Positions 44,364-56,499 of a DNA stretch of 64,000 bases are shown here, one piece after another. The stretch spans positions 11,296,899-11,360,898 of the forward strand of contig CM055275.1 of assembly GCA_029237695.1 (NCBI GenBank), in the 5' to 3' direction. Position numbers and translations under genes: made by a program. The notes under the pieces are model-generated. The model saw nothing but the letters and a program-made list of their open reading frames with translations. It made no database searches and had not been told where the DNA came from. This DNA is from Conchocele bisecta. Taxonomy: Eukaryota > Mollusca > Bivalvia > Lucinida > Thyasiridae. Position 1 is the first letter of the stretch. Every line of letters starts with the position of its first letter.

Positions 44364-45182
44364 ATGTCGTCCATTAAGGAGCTAATGGAGATAGGCAAAA
44401 GCTTAGGGCTAGCAGATTCAGAGTTAAGGGCCTTTGTAAAGGAAGAGCAGGAGAGAGAAAGACAGGAAAGACTAGAGGCTAGGCAGGCTGAGAAAGATAG
44501 GTTAGATGCTGAGCGGTTGGCTAAAGAGGTTGAACGACAGATGGAGACAGATAGATTAGATGCTGCGCGGTTAGATAAGGAAGCACATCGGTTAGCCAAT
44601 GAAGCACAGTTAGCTCTAGAATTTAAATTGCGAGAACTAGACACTAAGCACCAGGTAGAAATGGCAAAAGTAGAAAGGGGAGAAGTAGTAGATGAGGATA
44701 GATATGATAGGGACTATGGCAGAGCATTCGGTCCGAAGCTGCCACATTTTGATCAGAATAATGACAACATGGATAGCTATTTAGCTAGATTTGAGCGGTA
44801 CGCAGCAATTCAAAGGTGGGGGAGAGATAAGTGGTCACTACACTTGAGTGCTTTATTGAAGGGCAAGGCATTAGATGTATATTCTAGACTACCTATTGAT
44901 GATGCTCTTGACTATGATAAGTTGAAATCCGCATTGTTGAAATGTTTTGATCTAACGGAAGATGGGTTCAGACGCATGTTCAAAAACACCAAACCTGATC
45001 ACAGTGAATCATTTGTGCAATATGTCAGTCGGTCAAAGAACTATTTAGATAGATGGTTTGAGCTAGGTAAGGTGAATAGAACATATGATGGAGTACTAGA
45101 CTACATGATCAGAGATCAGATGTTAAGTATATGCAGTCGTGAGCTCTACTTATTTCTCAAGAGAAAACATTTGACTCGATAG
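44364..45182 (+). pseudogene. Gag (matrix/capsid part), element 2
   Basis: ATG at 44364 (MSSIKELMEIGKSLGLADSE). Residues about 25-100 form a long charged coiled coil (EEQERERQERLEARQAEKDR). The capsid-like part contains GRAFGPKLPHFDQNNDNMDS, YLARFERYA, LHLSALLKGKALDVYSRLP and a CFDLTEDGFRRMF region, typical of SCAN-like Ty3/gypsy Gag. The frame shifts near 45165, just before the nucleocapsid part. Without that break, gag would continue into the next frame. Confidence 0.85.
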
Positions 45183-45187
45183 ATCAG

Positions 45188-46579
45188 ATGGCGGTTCAGG
45201 CAGATTACTTTGCAGAAGCTAGAGGAGGTAGCAAGTATGTAGTTCAGAGGAACAGTACTAGCAACAGAAATGAGTACAGGTCAGTAGATAACCAGAGGCG
45301 CAAGGTAAGTAGTGCGGATAATCGATCCAGAGATAGGAGTCGAGATAGGGACAGATATCAGAATAGAGACCAAAATAGAAGCCCAAGTAGGGGTAGTTAT
45401 GATAGAAGCCCGAGTAGAGGCAGTTATGACAGAAGTACCAGCAGGAACGGCTATGATAGGCATCGCGGGACATGTTACCATTGTGGCAAAGAAGGTCACA
45501 TGTCCTACAATTGTCCAAAACGTGACCGGTCCTCAGCTTACAAAGCGGCAGCAGTCGAGGAAGAGAAACATGTAAGTTTTGCAGATAAAGAACAGAGAGG
45601 TCGGTACAGAGGTAGAAATAGAGGTAGAAGTGGAAGGCACACTAGAGGCAGAGGTAGAGGTAGATGGCAAAACACGGAACAACCAGGGGAAAACCAAGGA
45701 AATTTCTGTATGGTTGATACCGACACCACTATTGTATGTTCAGGTAGCGAGATACAGCCGGAGTTAATTAACGGATGTACATTTGGTATGGACAGGCTAC
45801 CCGTAGCAGAGGGCACATTAAATGGGAAAAGGGTCACAGTAATGCGAGATACTGGGTGTACCGGGGTGGTCGTCAGGGAAAGCTTAGTACAACCAGATCA
45901 GTTTTTAAGCAAAGTTTCAACATGCATGCTGGTAAATAGGAGCAAAATGAGTGGAATTCCTACCGCTCGGGTAGTTCTAGATACACCTTTTTTCAAAGGT
46001 CGGGTAGAAGCCCTTTGCATGACAGATACAATGTATGATGTTACAATAGGTAATGTAGACGGGTCAGAGTTACCGGTGATACCCGATTTTAGAGGCGCAA
46101 AATCGTGCGCAGTTGAAACTAGGTCACAAACGACAGCCCGAGACGAATCAGATAAGACCCTCAAAGTCCCTACCGCAATCGCGAACGTATCACGCGATGA
46201 ATTCAAAGAGGCGCAGGCACATGACGTCACATTGACGTCAGTTCGAAATAACGCAAAAGACGGAACGGTACGGTCAAGTAAGAACGGAAACAAATCGAAA
46301 TTCGCATACCGAAAAGACTTGCTGTATCGTAATTTCGAATCGATAGGGTCAGGTAGGATGTACCATCAGCTGGTAGTCCCAAAAACACTTAGGACTACCG
46401 TGATGAAAGTGGCACATGAATCAATCATGGCGGGCCATTTAGGGGTTAAGAAGACAACTGATCGAGTGTTCTCAGAATTTTATTGGCCAGGCGTGGGCAG
46501 TGACATTACACGGTTTGTAGGTCTTGTGACATATGTCAAAAGACTGTGTCAAAGGGACACATCACCAAGGTTCCGTTAG
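45188..46579 (+). pseudogene. Nucleocapsid, protease and start of integrase, element 2
   Basis: First an RS/RD-rich basic stretch with repeats (SPSRGSYDRSPSRGSYDRS), then the CCHC knuckle CYHCGKEGHMSYNC (45473-45514). An RGRYRGRNRGRSGRH stretch follows. Protease has the active site VMRDTGCTGVVVRE (DTG at 45848-45856). From 46400 the integrase zinc finger begins: HESIMAGHLGVKKTTDRVFS and FYWPGVGSDITRF. A one-base shift near 46517 puts the two Cys of the finger in another frame. Protease running straight into integrase, with no RT between, is the key point. Confidence 0.9.
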
Positions 46580-47450
46580 GAACTATGCCGTTGATAGACA
46601 CTCCGTTCAAACGAGTCGCAGTTGACATTGTAGGGCCAATTTTTCCAGCTACCGATCGAAAGAATCGTTACATACTAACGTTAGTTGATTATGCAACTAG
46701 GTACCCAGAAGCGGTACCACTACCAGGCATCGAGGCCGAACGAGTCGCGGAAGCTCTCGTGGATATGTTCAGTAGACTGGTATCCCCGAGGAGATGCTCA
46801 CCGATAGGGGTAGTCAATTTACGTCGGCAGTCATGGAGGAAGTTAGTAGATTGTTATCGCTGAGACAATTAACCACGACACCGTACCACCCACATGTAAC
46901 GGTCTCGTGGAACGGTTCAATGGTACATTAAAGCAAATGCTTCGTAGAATGGCAAGCGAACGTCCCAAAGATTGGGACAAATACATTAACGCGCTCTTAT
47001 TCGCGTATCGCGAAGTCCCTCAAGAAAGTTTGGCTTTCTCACCGTTTGAACTATTGTACGGAAGGACCGTTCGGGGTCCGATGATGCATACTAAGAGATC
47101 TGTGGTCCGAGAGGAACATATAGGACAACGTCAAAACGACGTATCAGTACGTCCTCGACTTGCGCGAACGGCTCGAGAAAACGTGCGAAATCGCGCATGA
47201 GAACTTGAAGAGTGCGTCCAAAAAGTACGCAAAGTACTACAACCGTAAGACCCGTAGTAGGCAGTATGCAGTGGCAGATCAGGTACTTGCACTACTACCG
47301 ACAGACACCAACAAATTGCTTCTTAGGTGGAAGGGACCATACCCCATAACAGAGGTAGTTAATGAGTGGGGACTATAGAGTTGACATGGGAGGGAAGTTG
47401 AAAACCTTTCATGCAAACATGTTAAAGAGGTACGAGACTAGGCCTGAGCA
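46546..47450 (+). pseudogene. Integrase core and C-terminus, element 2
   Basis: D1 in FKRVAVDIVGPIF. D2 in LTDRGSQFTSAVME (46798-46840, shifted frame). E in LVERFNGTLKQMLRRM (about 46905). Then FAYREVPQESLAFSPFELLY and, after another break near 47160, KKYAKYYNRKTRSRQY and LLRWKGPYPITEVV, a GPY/F module. At least three indels split the frame (about 46790, 46885, 47160), plus one at about 47375. All DDE residues are present. Confidence 0.9.
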
Positions 47451-47479
47451 CCCGGGGAAGGGAATACTCACTGTAATAA

Positions 47480-49003
47480 ATGCGCCAGGCCGTGATAGAA
47501 GACACAGTAGAGGGGGATCCTAGTCCAAGTGGGTGTAGTGCCGAAGAAAACATGTTATGTCCCAGGGGATTAGAGTCCGATAGGGAGAGCAAAGTTGACC
47601 TGTCGCCTGATTTAGGCAAGAAACAAAAGACCCAAGTCAAAGCGATCTTACGGGAGTTCACCCATGTCCTGAGGGACGCACCAGGACACACCCATATAGA
47701 GAGACATGAGATAAAGTTGTCAACGCAAGACCCATTAAGAATTAAGGGGTACCCTATCCCATTTAAGGTCAGGGAAACAGTCAGCCAGGAAGTAGAGGAG
47801 ATGCTGAAGCTAGGTGTCATAGAACCGTCAAAATCACCCTACTCGTCCCCAGTAATTCTGGTTAGGAAAAAGGACGGGGGGCTCCGATTCTGCATTGATT
47901 TCCGGCAACTTAACAAAGTCACTGTGTTTGATGCGGAACCAATGCCAAATATTGAAGAGATGTTCTCTAAGTTGGCGGGACATAGCTACTTTTCAAAGCT
48001 GGACCTGAGTAAGGGCTACTGGCAGGTCCCATTGGATGAGAATTCCAGGGAATATTCCGCTTTCGAGGCACCCCAGGGTCTATTCCAGTTCAAGGTCATG
48101 CTCTTTGGAATGGTCACGGCACAGGCCACGTTCTGTAGACTCATGAGGAAAGTATTAAAGGGGGTCCACAATGCAGACAGCTTTGTCGATGATATCTTGA
48201 TATTCTCCCATACGTGGCAACAACACCTGGAAGCTCTGAGTGAAGTCCTCTCCCGATTGTCCGATGCAAATCTAACGGCAAAACCCTCCAAGTGCAGCAT
48301 TTGGTACAGGCAACTTGAATGCCTGGGACATACTATCAGCAGTAAGAAAGAACTAAGGGCCCATCCCGAAAAGGTCAAGGCAGTTCATGAAGCTAATGTC
48401 CCTGAGACAAAGAAGGAGGTCAGGGCTTTCCTGGGGTTAGCCGGGTTCTATAGGAAGTTCATGCCCAACTTCGCAGAGATAGCAAGCCCGCTAACTGACC
48501 TTACTAAGAAAGGTCAACCAAACAAGGTCAATTGGGGGGCACCCCAACAGAAAGCTTTCGTTACCCTCAAGGGATTATTGACCAGGGACCCAGTTCTGAA
48601 ACTGCCCGAACTAGACAAACCTTTCGTGCTCAGGACGGATGCTTCCGACATTGGGTTAGGGGCAATACTGTTGCAAGAGCAGGATGGTATCCCACTTCCG
48701 ATAGCGTATGCCAGCAAAAAGATGTTGCCAAGGGAACGCAATTATTCGGTAATTGAGATAGGAGTGTCTGGCAGTCGTGTGGGGGGTCGAGAAGTTCCAC
48801 CGTTATTTGTTTGGGGGGGGGGGGGGGGGGAATTCATCCTAGAAACGGACCACCAACCGTTGGTTTACCTAAACAAAGCCAAGATTGCAAATTCCCGACT
48901 AATGAGGTGGGCCTTGGTACTGCAACCTTACCGAATGCGTATTGTTGCGATAAAAGGGGCCGACAATCTGGGGGCAGACTACCTGAGCAGGATATCGGGG
49001 TAG
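47480..49003 (+). pseudogene. Reverse transcriptase and RNase H, element 2
   Basis: 507 codons open. RT motifs: VIEPSKSPYSSPVILVRKKD, FCIDFRQLNKVTVFDAEPMP, SYFSKLDLSKGYWQVPL, and the catalytic box FVDDILIF (48182-48205), which is F-V-D-D where most gypsy elements have Y-L-D-D. Then FLGLAGFYRKFMPNFAEIA. RNase H: FVLRTDASDIGLGAILLQEQ and FILETDHQPLVYLN, ending GADYLSRISG and TAG. Between them, about 48778-48830 is read out of frame and restored by a run of 18 G. The WGVEKFHRYLFG sequence lies in the alternative frame. Confidence 0.9.
48813..48830 (+). repeat. G18 homopolymer inside RNase H
   Basis: Eighteen consecutive G between TTATTTGTTT and AATTCATCC, where family members would have only a glycine and one more residue. 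It restores the frame lost upstream near 48778. Length is suspect in any assembly. Confidence 0.85.
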
Positions 49004-49061
49004 TTTCAGCTGTGCCAACGTGTCTCGCGATTATGCACGAAAGTGTAAACACTTTTTGTTT

Positions 49062-49071
49062 AGGGGGGAGA
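49062..49071 (+). promoter_or_regulatory. Element 2 polypurine tract
   Basis: AGGGGGGAGA lies two bases before the 3' LTR start, the expected site of plus-strand priming. Confidence 0.75.
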
Positions 49072-49073
49072 TA

Positions 49074-51600
49074 TGTCGCGTGACACGTGTATTATTGTAT
49101 ATTCTGGATTCCGTATAATTGTATATGTGTGATGTGTGGTACTGTTTTGTATTGTTGTGCGTATTATTGATTTCACATACCTGTGATTCCACACACCTGT
49201 GATTTCACACACCTGTGAGTTTACATACCTGTGATTTAGCATGTACATTTGCCATGTACAATGTGCGTGTAATAACGGGGCTTATGTTGTATTGGTGGAA
49301 ATACGTTTATGCGTGTCCTTTTTGCGGATTTAAAATATACGTCTATTATGAGCAATGTTTTACTGATGTCACGCCATATTTGCCACAGACTATGCATGTA
49401 TGTAGTAGAGAACTCGTTGACTGCGTGTGCTGGTTTCGCTAGGGAAAAGACCCCTTTTAGTATTACGGATGTCCACTATCCGTGCCAGCCGAGTTTGTCC
49501 GCGTGTCAGTTGTTCACCATATAATGGACCTTCTGTAGGTGAAGCCAGTATAGAGTGCAGACCATACCATGGTCTGCCCTGTTATGTATGCTACGGGTTA
49601 GTGTTTCGGCATAGCCTGGTACTGGCCAACACGGATATATCAGATCCCATACTGGTGATGCTTTGTGTCGTGATATTTCCGTAAATGACCACGATATTTG
49701 AGTTTAGTATGTGCTACACTCTCATTTTGAGTGTATAGCCGTAGGACCGATATGGAGGGGTTTGGCGGGGCCAAAAAGCGACCTTCGCATTGTCGAGACC
49801 AGTCGAGTAGATTTCGGATTATGAGATCATGGGTCTATAGTGTGCAGATTTAGGGTAGTGTGGGATATACCATGTTGGATGGTATTTATTCCGCGAAGGC
49901 TGTACACTAGTTTGGTTGAATTTATGGCGTGGGAACATATATTTATGCCAAATATAACCCACGGGTGAAATGGCAAAAGCCATGGGTTTGTAGTATATAT
50001 GTGAGATGTCGAACGAGGGGTAGGCATATTCATTATTCGTGCGTGGTTTCACTGGTGCGTATATAAGCGATGTCTCGCTATGTGTTGGTGGGACACATAT
50101 TTTCTGGTAACAGAAGACTAGTACTGTATTCACCAGTGACACGGAGGATTTTGGTATGTACCTACAACATTTTATTTCAGCTGTGATTTGCCGTTGTTCG
50201 ATTCCCGTTTTAGTCCGTTGTGCATTCTGTCTGTCTGTCTGTGCGTATTCGTCCAGTAATTGGAGACTCATTTCATTTTTGTAGCCTCTTGAGATCGCTC
50301 CAGCGGGCAACATTGGACATTTTGGTCCACTCGTTGAGGGCAGACCCCAGTCAGTGCAGAGTACAGGGTCGACCGAGTGTCCGTACGTCTGTCTGGCACA
50401 GTGTGTGTAGCAGCTCCGGGTACAGGCCTGTATAGAGCAGTGTGTGATAGCTACCTCGCGTTCAGCAGACAGTCACAGCCATAGTTTTAGTGAAGTGAAA
50501 CGCCATACACACATATCATATCATTATACTACCACCGAGTTGAATGTCACCCATGTGAACTTTTCCCGGCGTCTTAGCCAACGTGATAATCGCCATTTGT
50601 ATTATATCGGAACTTTACATCCGGTCTAACCACTTCCGGTATTACAACCCATTGATTCACCATGGATACTTTACATCGGGTCCACCACATCCGGGCTGCT
50701 ACAGTCGAGTGATACCAGGGTGGGAACTTTACATCTGGTCCACCATTTCCGGAAATAATATTACCTTTGGAACTTTACTTCCGGTACCAGCTTCCGGAAC
50801 ATTATCGTTATTGACTATCATGTGATGTAAGCACATCCGGCTTTGACTTTGACATTCATACTTTGGAAATATATTGCATAGGCAATACATATGTATACTT
50901 TGATAGTGTATGGTAATACTCCATCATGGCATATCATGGCTAAAGGATTGTGTAAGACTACATATATTGTTTATGGATTAATCCACTTGAAGTTGGATTA
51001 CAGCCATATTGTTGACTAGACCTCATACTGCGGGTGAGGTAGACCTTGGGACCTTGATACTCAGTTATTACCACTATCTATTGAGATACGCCAGCACTGG
51101 GGTAGCTCGGATGATTGTCATTTGTCTTCCAATGTTCGTTCTGCCATGTTATACTTGTATGTTATTTCACTTTGATTAGCGATCATCAAAGTACTTGTGC
51201 ATTCATACTATTGTCCACTACGGGATCATTGAGATACCACATACTGAGTTTATTCGTCTATAGCTTTTAAGTCGTGTTAAAGTATAACAGTCGATTGGCT
51301 TACAACCTTGTAGTAATTGAATAGTATCATGCACAGTACAGTGATGTTCGCATATCAATGTATCATGTATTCCTGTGTGTTCCCCATGTAATATAGTGTA
51401 CATTATAAGTGATTAAGTGACTACGTATACTTGTCTACTCTAGCCTATCCCTTACACTTCAACTGCATTGTTACCACTTTTCGTTCGTCAGATCGAGCTA
51501 TATTGGCCATAACGTCATAACAATTGAAGGATACTTAGTTCATATGATAATAGGGGAGACAACTTGTCTCGATCATTCCTGACCTTGGTAATGACCTTGA
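49074..51600 (+). repeat. Element 2, 3' LTR
   Basis: 2527 bp, matching 41165-43694, with TATATAA at 50060-50066 and the CTTCCGG cluster at about 50600-50810. It is followed by CACAT, nearly the CACAG that precedes the 5' LTR. Confidence 0.92.
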
Positions 51601-51860
51601 CACATAGGGGATCCCATGACTGCGAGACGGGGTATTCCTTGCTGCATGGCTGACAGTATTATCTGCCTTGTAATTAGTACTGACATGGAGACACTGTCAG
51701 TTAGGTAGCGGGTTATTTGTTTGCGAGGTAGTGGCTGTGTGGTTTTAACAAACATCGCCAGTCATTATCAGCAGACGATTACCCATACCCAAATGCTGCA
51801 AATGGGATCCACAAACTGAATATAACATTGAATGTCAGTAACAAGGAGGGCATTATGGAA

Positions 51861-51988
51861 TTTGCAACCGGCCAGTGTAGATCCAGATGAGCTTGCACTA
51901 CTTCACCGAGTGATATATATGAATTGCGTGTTTCAACGACCAGAGTAGATTAACCAAAACTTTTGCTGGGTCTGCACTGGTTGCAAAA
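51861..51988. mobile_element. Short MITE with TTTGCAACC ends
   Basis: TTTGCAACCGGCCAGTGTAG and the inverted CTGCACTGGTTGCAAAA bracket about 128 bp containing 'ATCCAGATGAGCTTGCAC'. It belongs to the 'gatcagggtctacac' MITE superfamily seen at 36816. Confidence 0.7.
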
Positions 51989-52736
51989 CTCAATAAGGTA
52001 CCTTTTCTACAATTGCATGTACATGATCACTGCATGCTGTCTGTTTTTGCATGCCGGTTACACATGAAAGCAATGGAAACATGTTGATTACTTATCTACT
52101 TACTACAACACAAATTTACCAGGCAGTCGGGATAGGCGCCATGGCCGACACAACAGCCATTCTGGAAACACAATTTTCTGCTATTATTTGTGGCCCGAGT
52201 CTCAAGGCTGAGATGTTCTACATTAATACAAAGTTTATTACCACAATCTACAGTTGCAGCCACATGGATCCGACCTGTGCAGCCATTATTACCACTCTGT
52301 GGACATTTTTATTATGCCACACGCCCGTCTCGGGGTCACGGTATGAAAATACACCATAGCGACCCTTCTTCCATAATGGGCCTGTCCATAGCTGGCAGGT
52401 ACCATTTTCGGCTACTACACTGTTCACAGCAATTTTTTCATTCACTCCTAAACAAAAGGCATCCATCTTGATGATGTAAACTGGAAATGTACATGCCCAG
52501 CTGTCAATCAGTGTTCTAGAACAACATTGAAACATTGCAATTTCTGCAAAAAAGAAAAAAATGCCACAATCCTGCAATAAAATGCATTTAAAATGATGAA
52601 AACAGAAACAATACTGTTATTACACTGGCCTCTAACTTCGTAGGCCCTACAGACTAACTGCTGAAATTTTATTTCATCTGGCTGCAGAACTTTTTTGTCA
52701 ATGTTGATTTTGCTGTCAAACAGGGCTGCTCTGACA
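51989..52736. other. Non-coding stretch
   Basis: No gene recognised. Frames of about 100 codons overlap on both strands without motifs. Confidence 0.4.
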
Positions 52737-53207
52737 GGCCTAAACACACAGATAGAACTGTATATTAAACATATAGCGTTTAGGGGTCATTTCACTCACC
52801 GCCTGTAAAAGCATAAACATTGGAATCACACATTGAGTTACAATGTCTTTGACGACTGTATCATGCCGTCTTCTCACCAACTTGTCAACACCCGTGACCA
52901 TTTCGTTTTTCTGACAGGAAAGGAAACATGACAGCGGGTCAAAAATCATCACGTCACAACAGACGCAGAGCCGCATCACACTTCAGTTACATGTGTCTTG
53001 CCACACAAAATAATCCATTCCAAACTGCAGATCTTGGCTGTGTACTAGAGCCCCCTGTGTAAACACTGTCTCCACATGCATTAATAAACCACATCAGTGC
53101 ACCCGAACCTGCCTCAAAGCACCTGCAACACAAACATATGCATTTTTCTCCGGACTATTTTTTGAGGGTACCGACCCGGAAGCAGTCTATCTGTGTACTG
53201 AGGTCAG
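52737..53207. repeat. Dispersed repeat R471, copy 3
   Basis: Nearly identical over 471 bp to 38922-39392, in the same orientation and 13.8 kb away. The two copies flank element 2 and the transposase fragment, giving a substrate for unequal recombination. Confidence 0.85.
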
Positions 53208-53477
53208 TTGATGGTCGTGATCCTTGGTTTAATCAGTCGTAATAACGTTTGTATAATTTATGTACCAGAGCTGATTTACTTGTTGATTTTGAGTCTATGT
53301 GAATCAGACAATCATCTTGTTGTTGTGATAAAACGTTATAAACGGCATGTCTTCTGACAATTACGAGGTTTTTAGTTATGACCATTATGCCGACAGTGTA
53401 TACCTAGATTCAGTCTGCGCCTCACCGCACAGTCTGATCAGGGTCTACACGTCACACCATTCAGTATGACATAATTA

Positions 53478-54130
53478 TGTCTCCCCCATGAAATGGGGAG
53501 ACATATTGTTTTTATACCCCCCCCCCGCCACGAAGTTGTCGGGGGGTATACTGGAGTCAGCTTGTCCGTCCGTCCGTCCGTCCGTCCGACCTTCTTTCCA
53601 TGTTTCCGTCTTTCCGTCCGTCACAAAACTTAACAATTGTAAATTTCCTATTAACTTCTCTTTCCCTTTGCGGAAATCTTTCATATTTTACCCGCCCCTT
53701 CTCTGACACTCATACATCATTCTGCAACAAACCTACGACCCCCATTTATGCCAGGGGTCAAGGTCACGGACTTAGAAACTTAGAAAAAAACGAAAACTTA
53801 ACAATTGTTAATTGTAAATTTCCTTTTAACTTCTCTTTCCCTTTGCGGAAATCTTTCATATATTACCCACCCCTTCTCTGACACTCATACATCATTCTGC
53901 AACAAACCTACGACCCCCATTTATGCCAGGGCTCAAGGTCACGGACTTATAAACTTAGAAAAAAACTAAAACTTAACAAATGTAAATGTCGTTATAACTT
54001 CTCTTTCCCTTTGCGGAATGCAGTGATATTTTACCCGGCCCTTCTCTGACACTCATACATCATTCTGCAGCAACAAACCTACGACCCCCATTTATGCCAG
54101 GGGTCAAGGTCATGGACATAGAATGTCTAG
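53478..54130. repeat. Tandem block I: TATGTCTCCC hairpin plus about 170-bp units
   Basis: Starts with a hairpin (ATGTCTCCCC / GGGGAGACAT), a C/G-rich stem (CCCCCCCGCCACGAAG / GTCGGGGGGTATA) and (TCCG)n. Then three units with CCCTTTGCGG at 53664, 53839 and 54007 (spacing 175 and 168), each with ACACTCATACATCATTCTGC and 'ccaggggtcaaggtcacgga'. Confidence 0.8.
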
Positions 54131-54299
54131 TTTGCTTTTTTCAACTGGAACCACCATTGCACTCTCCATATGTGCTGACATAGTCTTTTATCTGAAAATG
54201 ATAGTATGCGAGCTGGAATTCATTCTAGGTCAGGGTTGACGCGGGTGGGGGGGGGGGTGGGGGGGGGGGGTATTCCGTAAGCCCCCGCTTACTGACAAA

Positions 54300-56345
54300 T
54301 CTAGTTGGCTTGGTTGTCCGTCCGTCTGTCCGTCACAAAATTTGTGTCGTGCATATCTCCAAAAGTTTTTGAGTTACAGTCGTGAAACTTTACAGGAATA
54401 CTTGTCATCGTGTGAAGTTGCGCACCTGGGGTCTTAGATGCGGATTCATCCTGTATTTAAGGAGTTATTGCCCTTGACTTAGCGAAAAGTGGGGATTTTC
54501 AACTTGTGTCACGCGTATCTCTCCAAATGTATTATGTCTCCCTATTGGAGACATATTGTTTTTGGCGTGGTTGTCCGTCTGTCCGTCACAAAATTTCTGT
54601 CGTGCATATCTCCAAAAGTTTTTGAGTTACAGTCGTCAAACTTTACAGGAATACTTGAAGTTGCGCACCTGGGGTTTTAGATGCGGATTCATCCTGTATT
54701 TATGGAGTTGTGGCCCTTGACTTAGCGAAAATTGGAGATTTTCAACTTGTGTCGCGCGTATCTCCAAAGCTATTTCAATTACAGTCGTGAAACTTTACAG
54801 GAATACTGGTCATCGTGTGAAGTTGCGCACCTGGGGTTTTAGATGCGGATTCATCCAGTATTCATAGAGTTATGGTCCTTGACATAGTGAAAATTGGGGA
54901 TTTTCAACTTGTGTCACGAGTATCTCCAAAAGTATTTCAATTAGAGTTGTGAAACTTTACAGGAATACTTGTCATCGTGTGAAGTTGCGCACCTGGGGTT
55001 TTAGATGCGGATTCATCCAGTATTCACAGAGTTATGGCCCTTGACTTAGTGAAAAGTGGGGATTTTCAACTTGTGTCGCGCGTATCTCCAAATGTATTTC
55101 AATTAGTCGTGAAACTTTACAGGAATACTTGTCATCGTGTGAAGTTGCGCACCTGGGGTTTTAGATGCGGATTCATCCAGTATTCACAGCGTTATGGCCC
55201 TTGACTTAGTGAAAAGTGGGGATTTTCAACTTGTGTCGTGCGTATCTCCAAATGTATTTCAATTAGAGTCGTGAAACTTTACAGGAATACTGGTCATCGT
55301 ATGAAGTTGCGCACCTAGGGTTTTAGATGGGGATTCATCCTGTATTTATGGAGTTATGGCCCTTGACTTCGTGAAAAGTGGGGATTGTCAACTTGTGTCG
55401 CGCGTATCTCCAAATGTACTTCAGTTAGAGTCGTGAAACTTTACAGGAATACTGGTCATCATGTGAAGTTGCGCACCTGGGTTTTTAGATGCGGATTCAT
55501 CCTGTATTCACAGAGTTATGGCCCTTGACTTAGTGAAAAGTGGAGATATTCAACTTGTGTCACGCGTATCTTCAAAAGTATGCAGAAAATACAAGGTAGC
55601 TACATATATGCTGTTGCTGCCTTAAATTCTACTTTTCCAAGTCCTGATAACATATAGTGGTATTGGGAGAAACATATGTTTTTGTCTGAAAAACAATCCT
55701 CTAGTTTCAGTTAAGAGTCGTGAAACTTTACAGGAATACTTGTCATCGTGTGAAGTTGCGCACCTTGAGTTTTAGATGCGGATTCATCCAGTATTCACGG
55801 AGTTATGGCCCTTGACTTAGTGAAAAGTGGGGATTTTCAACTTGTGTCGCGCGTATCTCCAAATGTATTTCAGTTAGAGTCGCAAAACTTTACAGGAATA
55901 CTGGTCATCGTGTGAAGTTGCGCACCTGGGGTTTAGATGCGGATTCATCCGGTATTTACGGAGTTATGGCCCTTGACCTAGCGAAAATTTGGGATTTTCA
56001 ACTTGTGTCACGCGTATCTCGAAATGCATTTCTATTAGAGTCATGAAACTTTACAGGAATACTTGTCATCATGTGAAGTTGCGCACCTGGGGTTTTAGAT
56101 GCGGATTCATCCAGTATTCACGGAGTTATGGCCCTTGACTTAGTGAAAAGTGGGGATTTTCAACTTGTGTCGCGCGTATCTCCAAAAGTATTTCAGTTAG
56201 TCACGAAACTTTACAGGAATACTGGTCATCATGTGAAGTTGAGCACCTGGGATTTTAGATGCGGATTCATCCTGTATTCACAGAGTTATGGCCCTTGACT
56301 TAGTGAAAAGTGGAGATATTCAACTTGTGTCGCGCGTATCTTCAA
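54300..56345. repeat. Tandem block II: about 162-bp units with higher-order duplication
   Basis: The landmark TTACAGGAATACT recurs at 54389, 54643, 54795, 54957, 55117, 55279, 55441, 55728, 55890, 56051 and 56211. The normal spacing is 160-162. The 254 and 287 gaps contain inserted sequence: a second TATGTCTCCC hairpin at 54534 and a 130-base segment at 55581. That segment (TGCAGAAAATACAAGGTAGC...) recurs at 56351, 770 bases on, so a multi-unit block was itself duplicated. Confidence 0.85.
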
Positions 56346-56499
56346 AAGTATGCAGAAAATACAAGGTAGCTCCATATATGCTGTTGCTGCTTTAAATTCT
56401 ATTTTTCCAAGTCCTGATAACATGCAGTGGTGGTATTGGGGGAGACATATGTTTTTGTCTGAAAAACAATCCTCTAGTTATACCCCCACTAACAGAGTT

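Larger units (their letters stand above)
41165..51600 (+). mobile_element. LTR retrotransposon element 2, Gmr1-like order Gag-PR-IN-RT-RH
   Basis: 10.4 kb between two 2.53-kb LTRs starting TGTCGCGTGACACGTGT. Integrase (46390-47390) precedes reverse transcriptase (47780-49003), the reverse of ordinary Ty3/gypsy, but both domains are of Ty3/gypsy sequence type. This order with gypsy-type enzymes defines the Gmr1 group, first described from deuterostomes. The 5-base flanks are CACAG (left) and CACAT (right), a target duplication with one mismatch. Several single-base frame breaks make this copy inactive as written. Confidence 0.92.
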
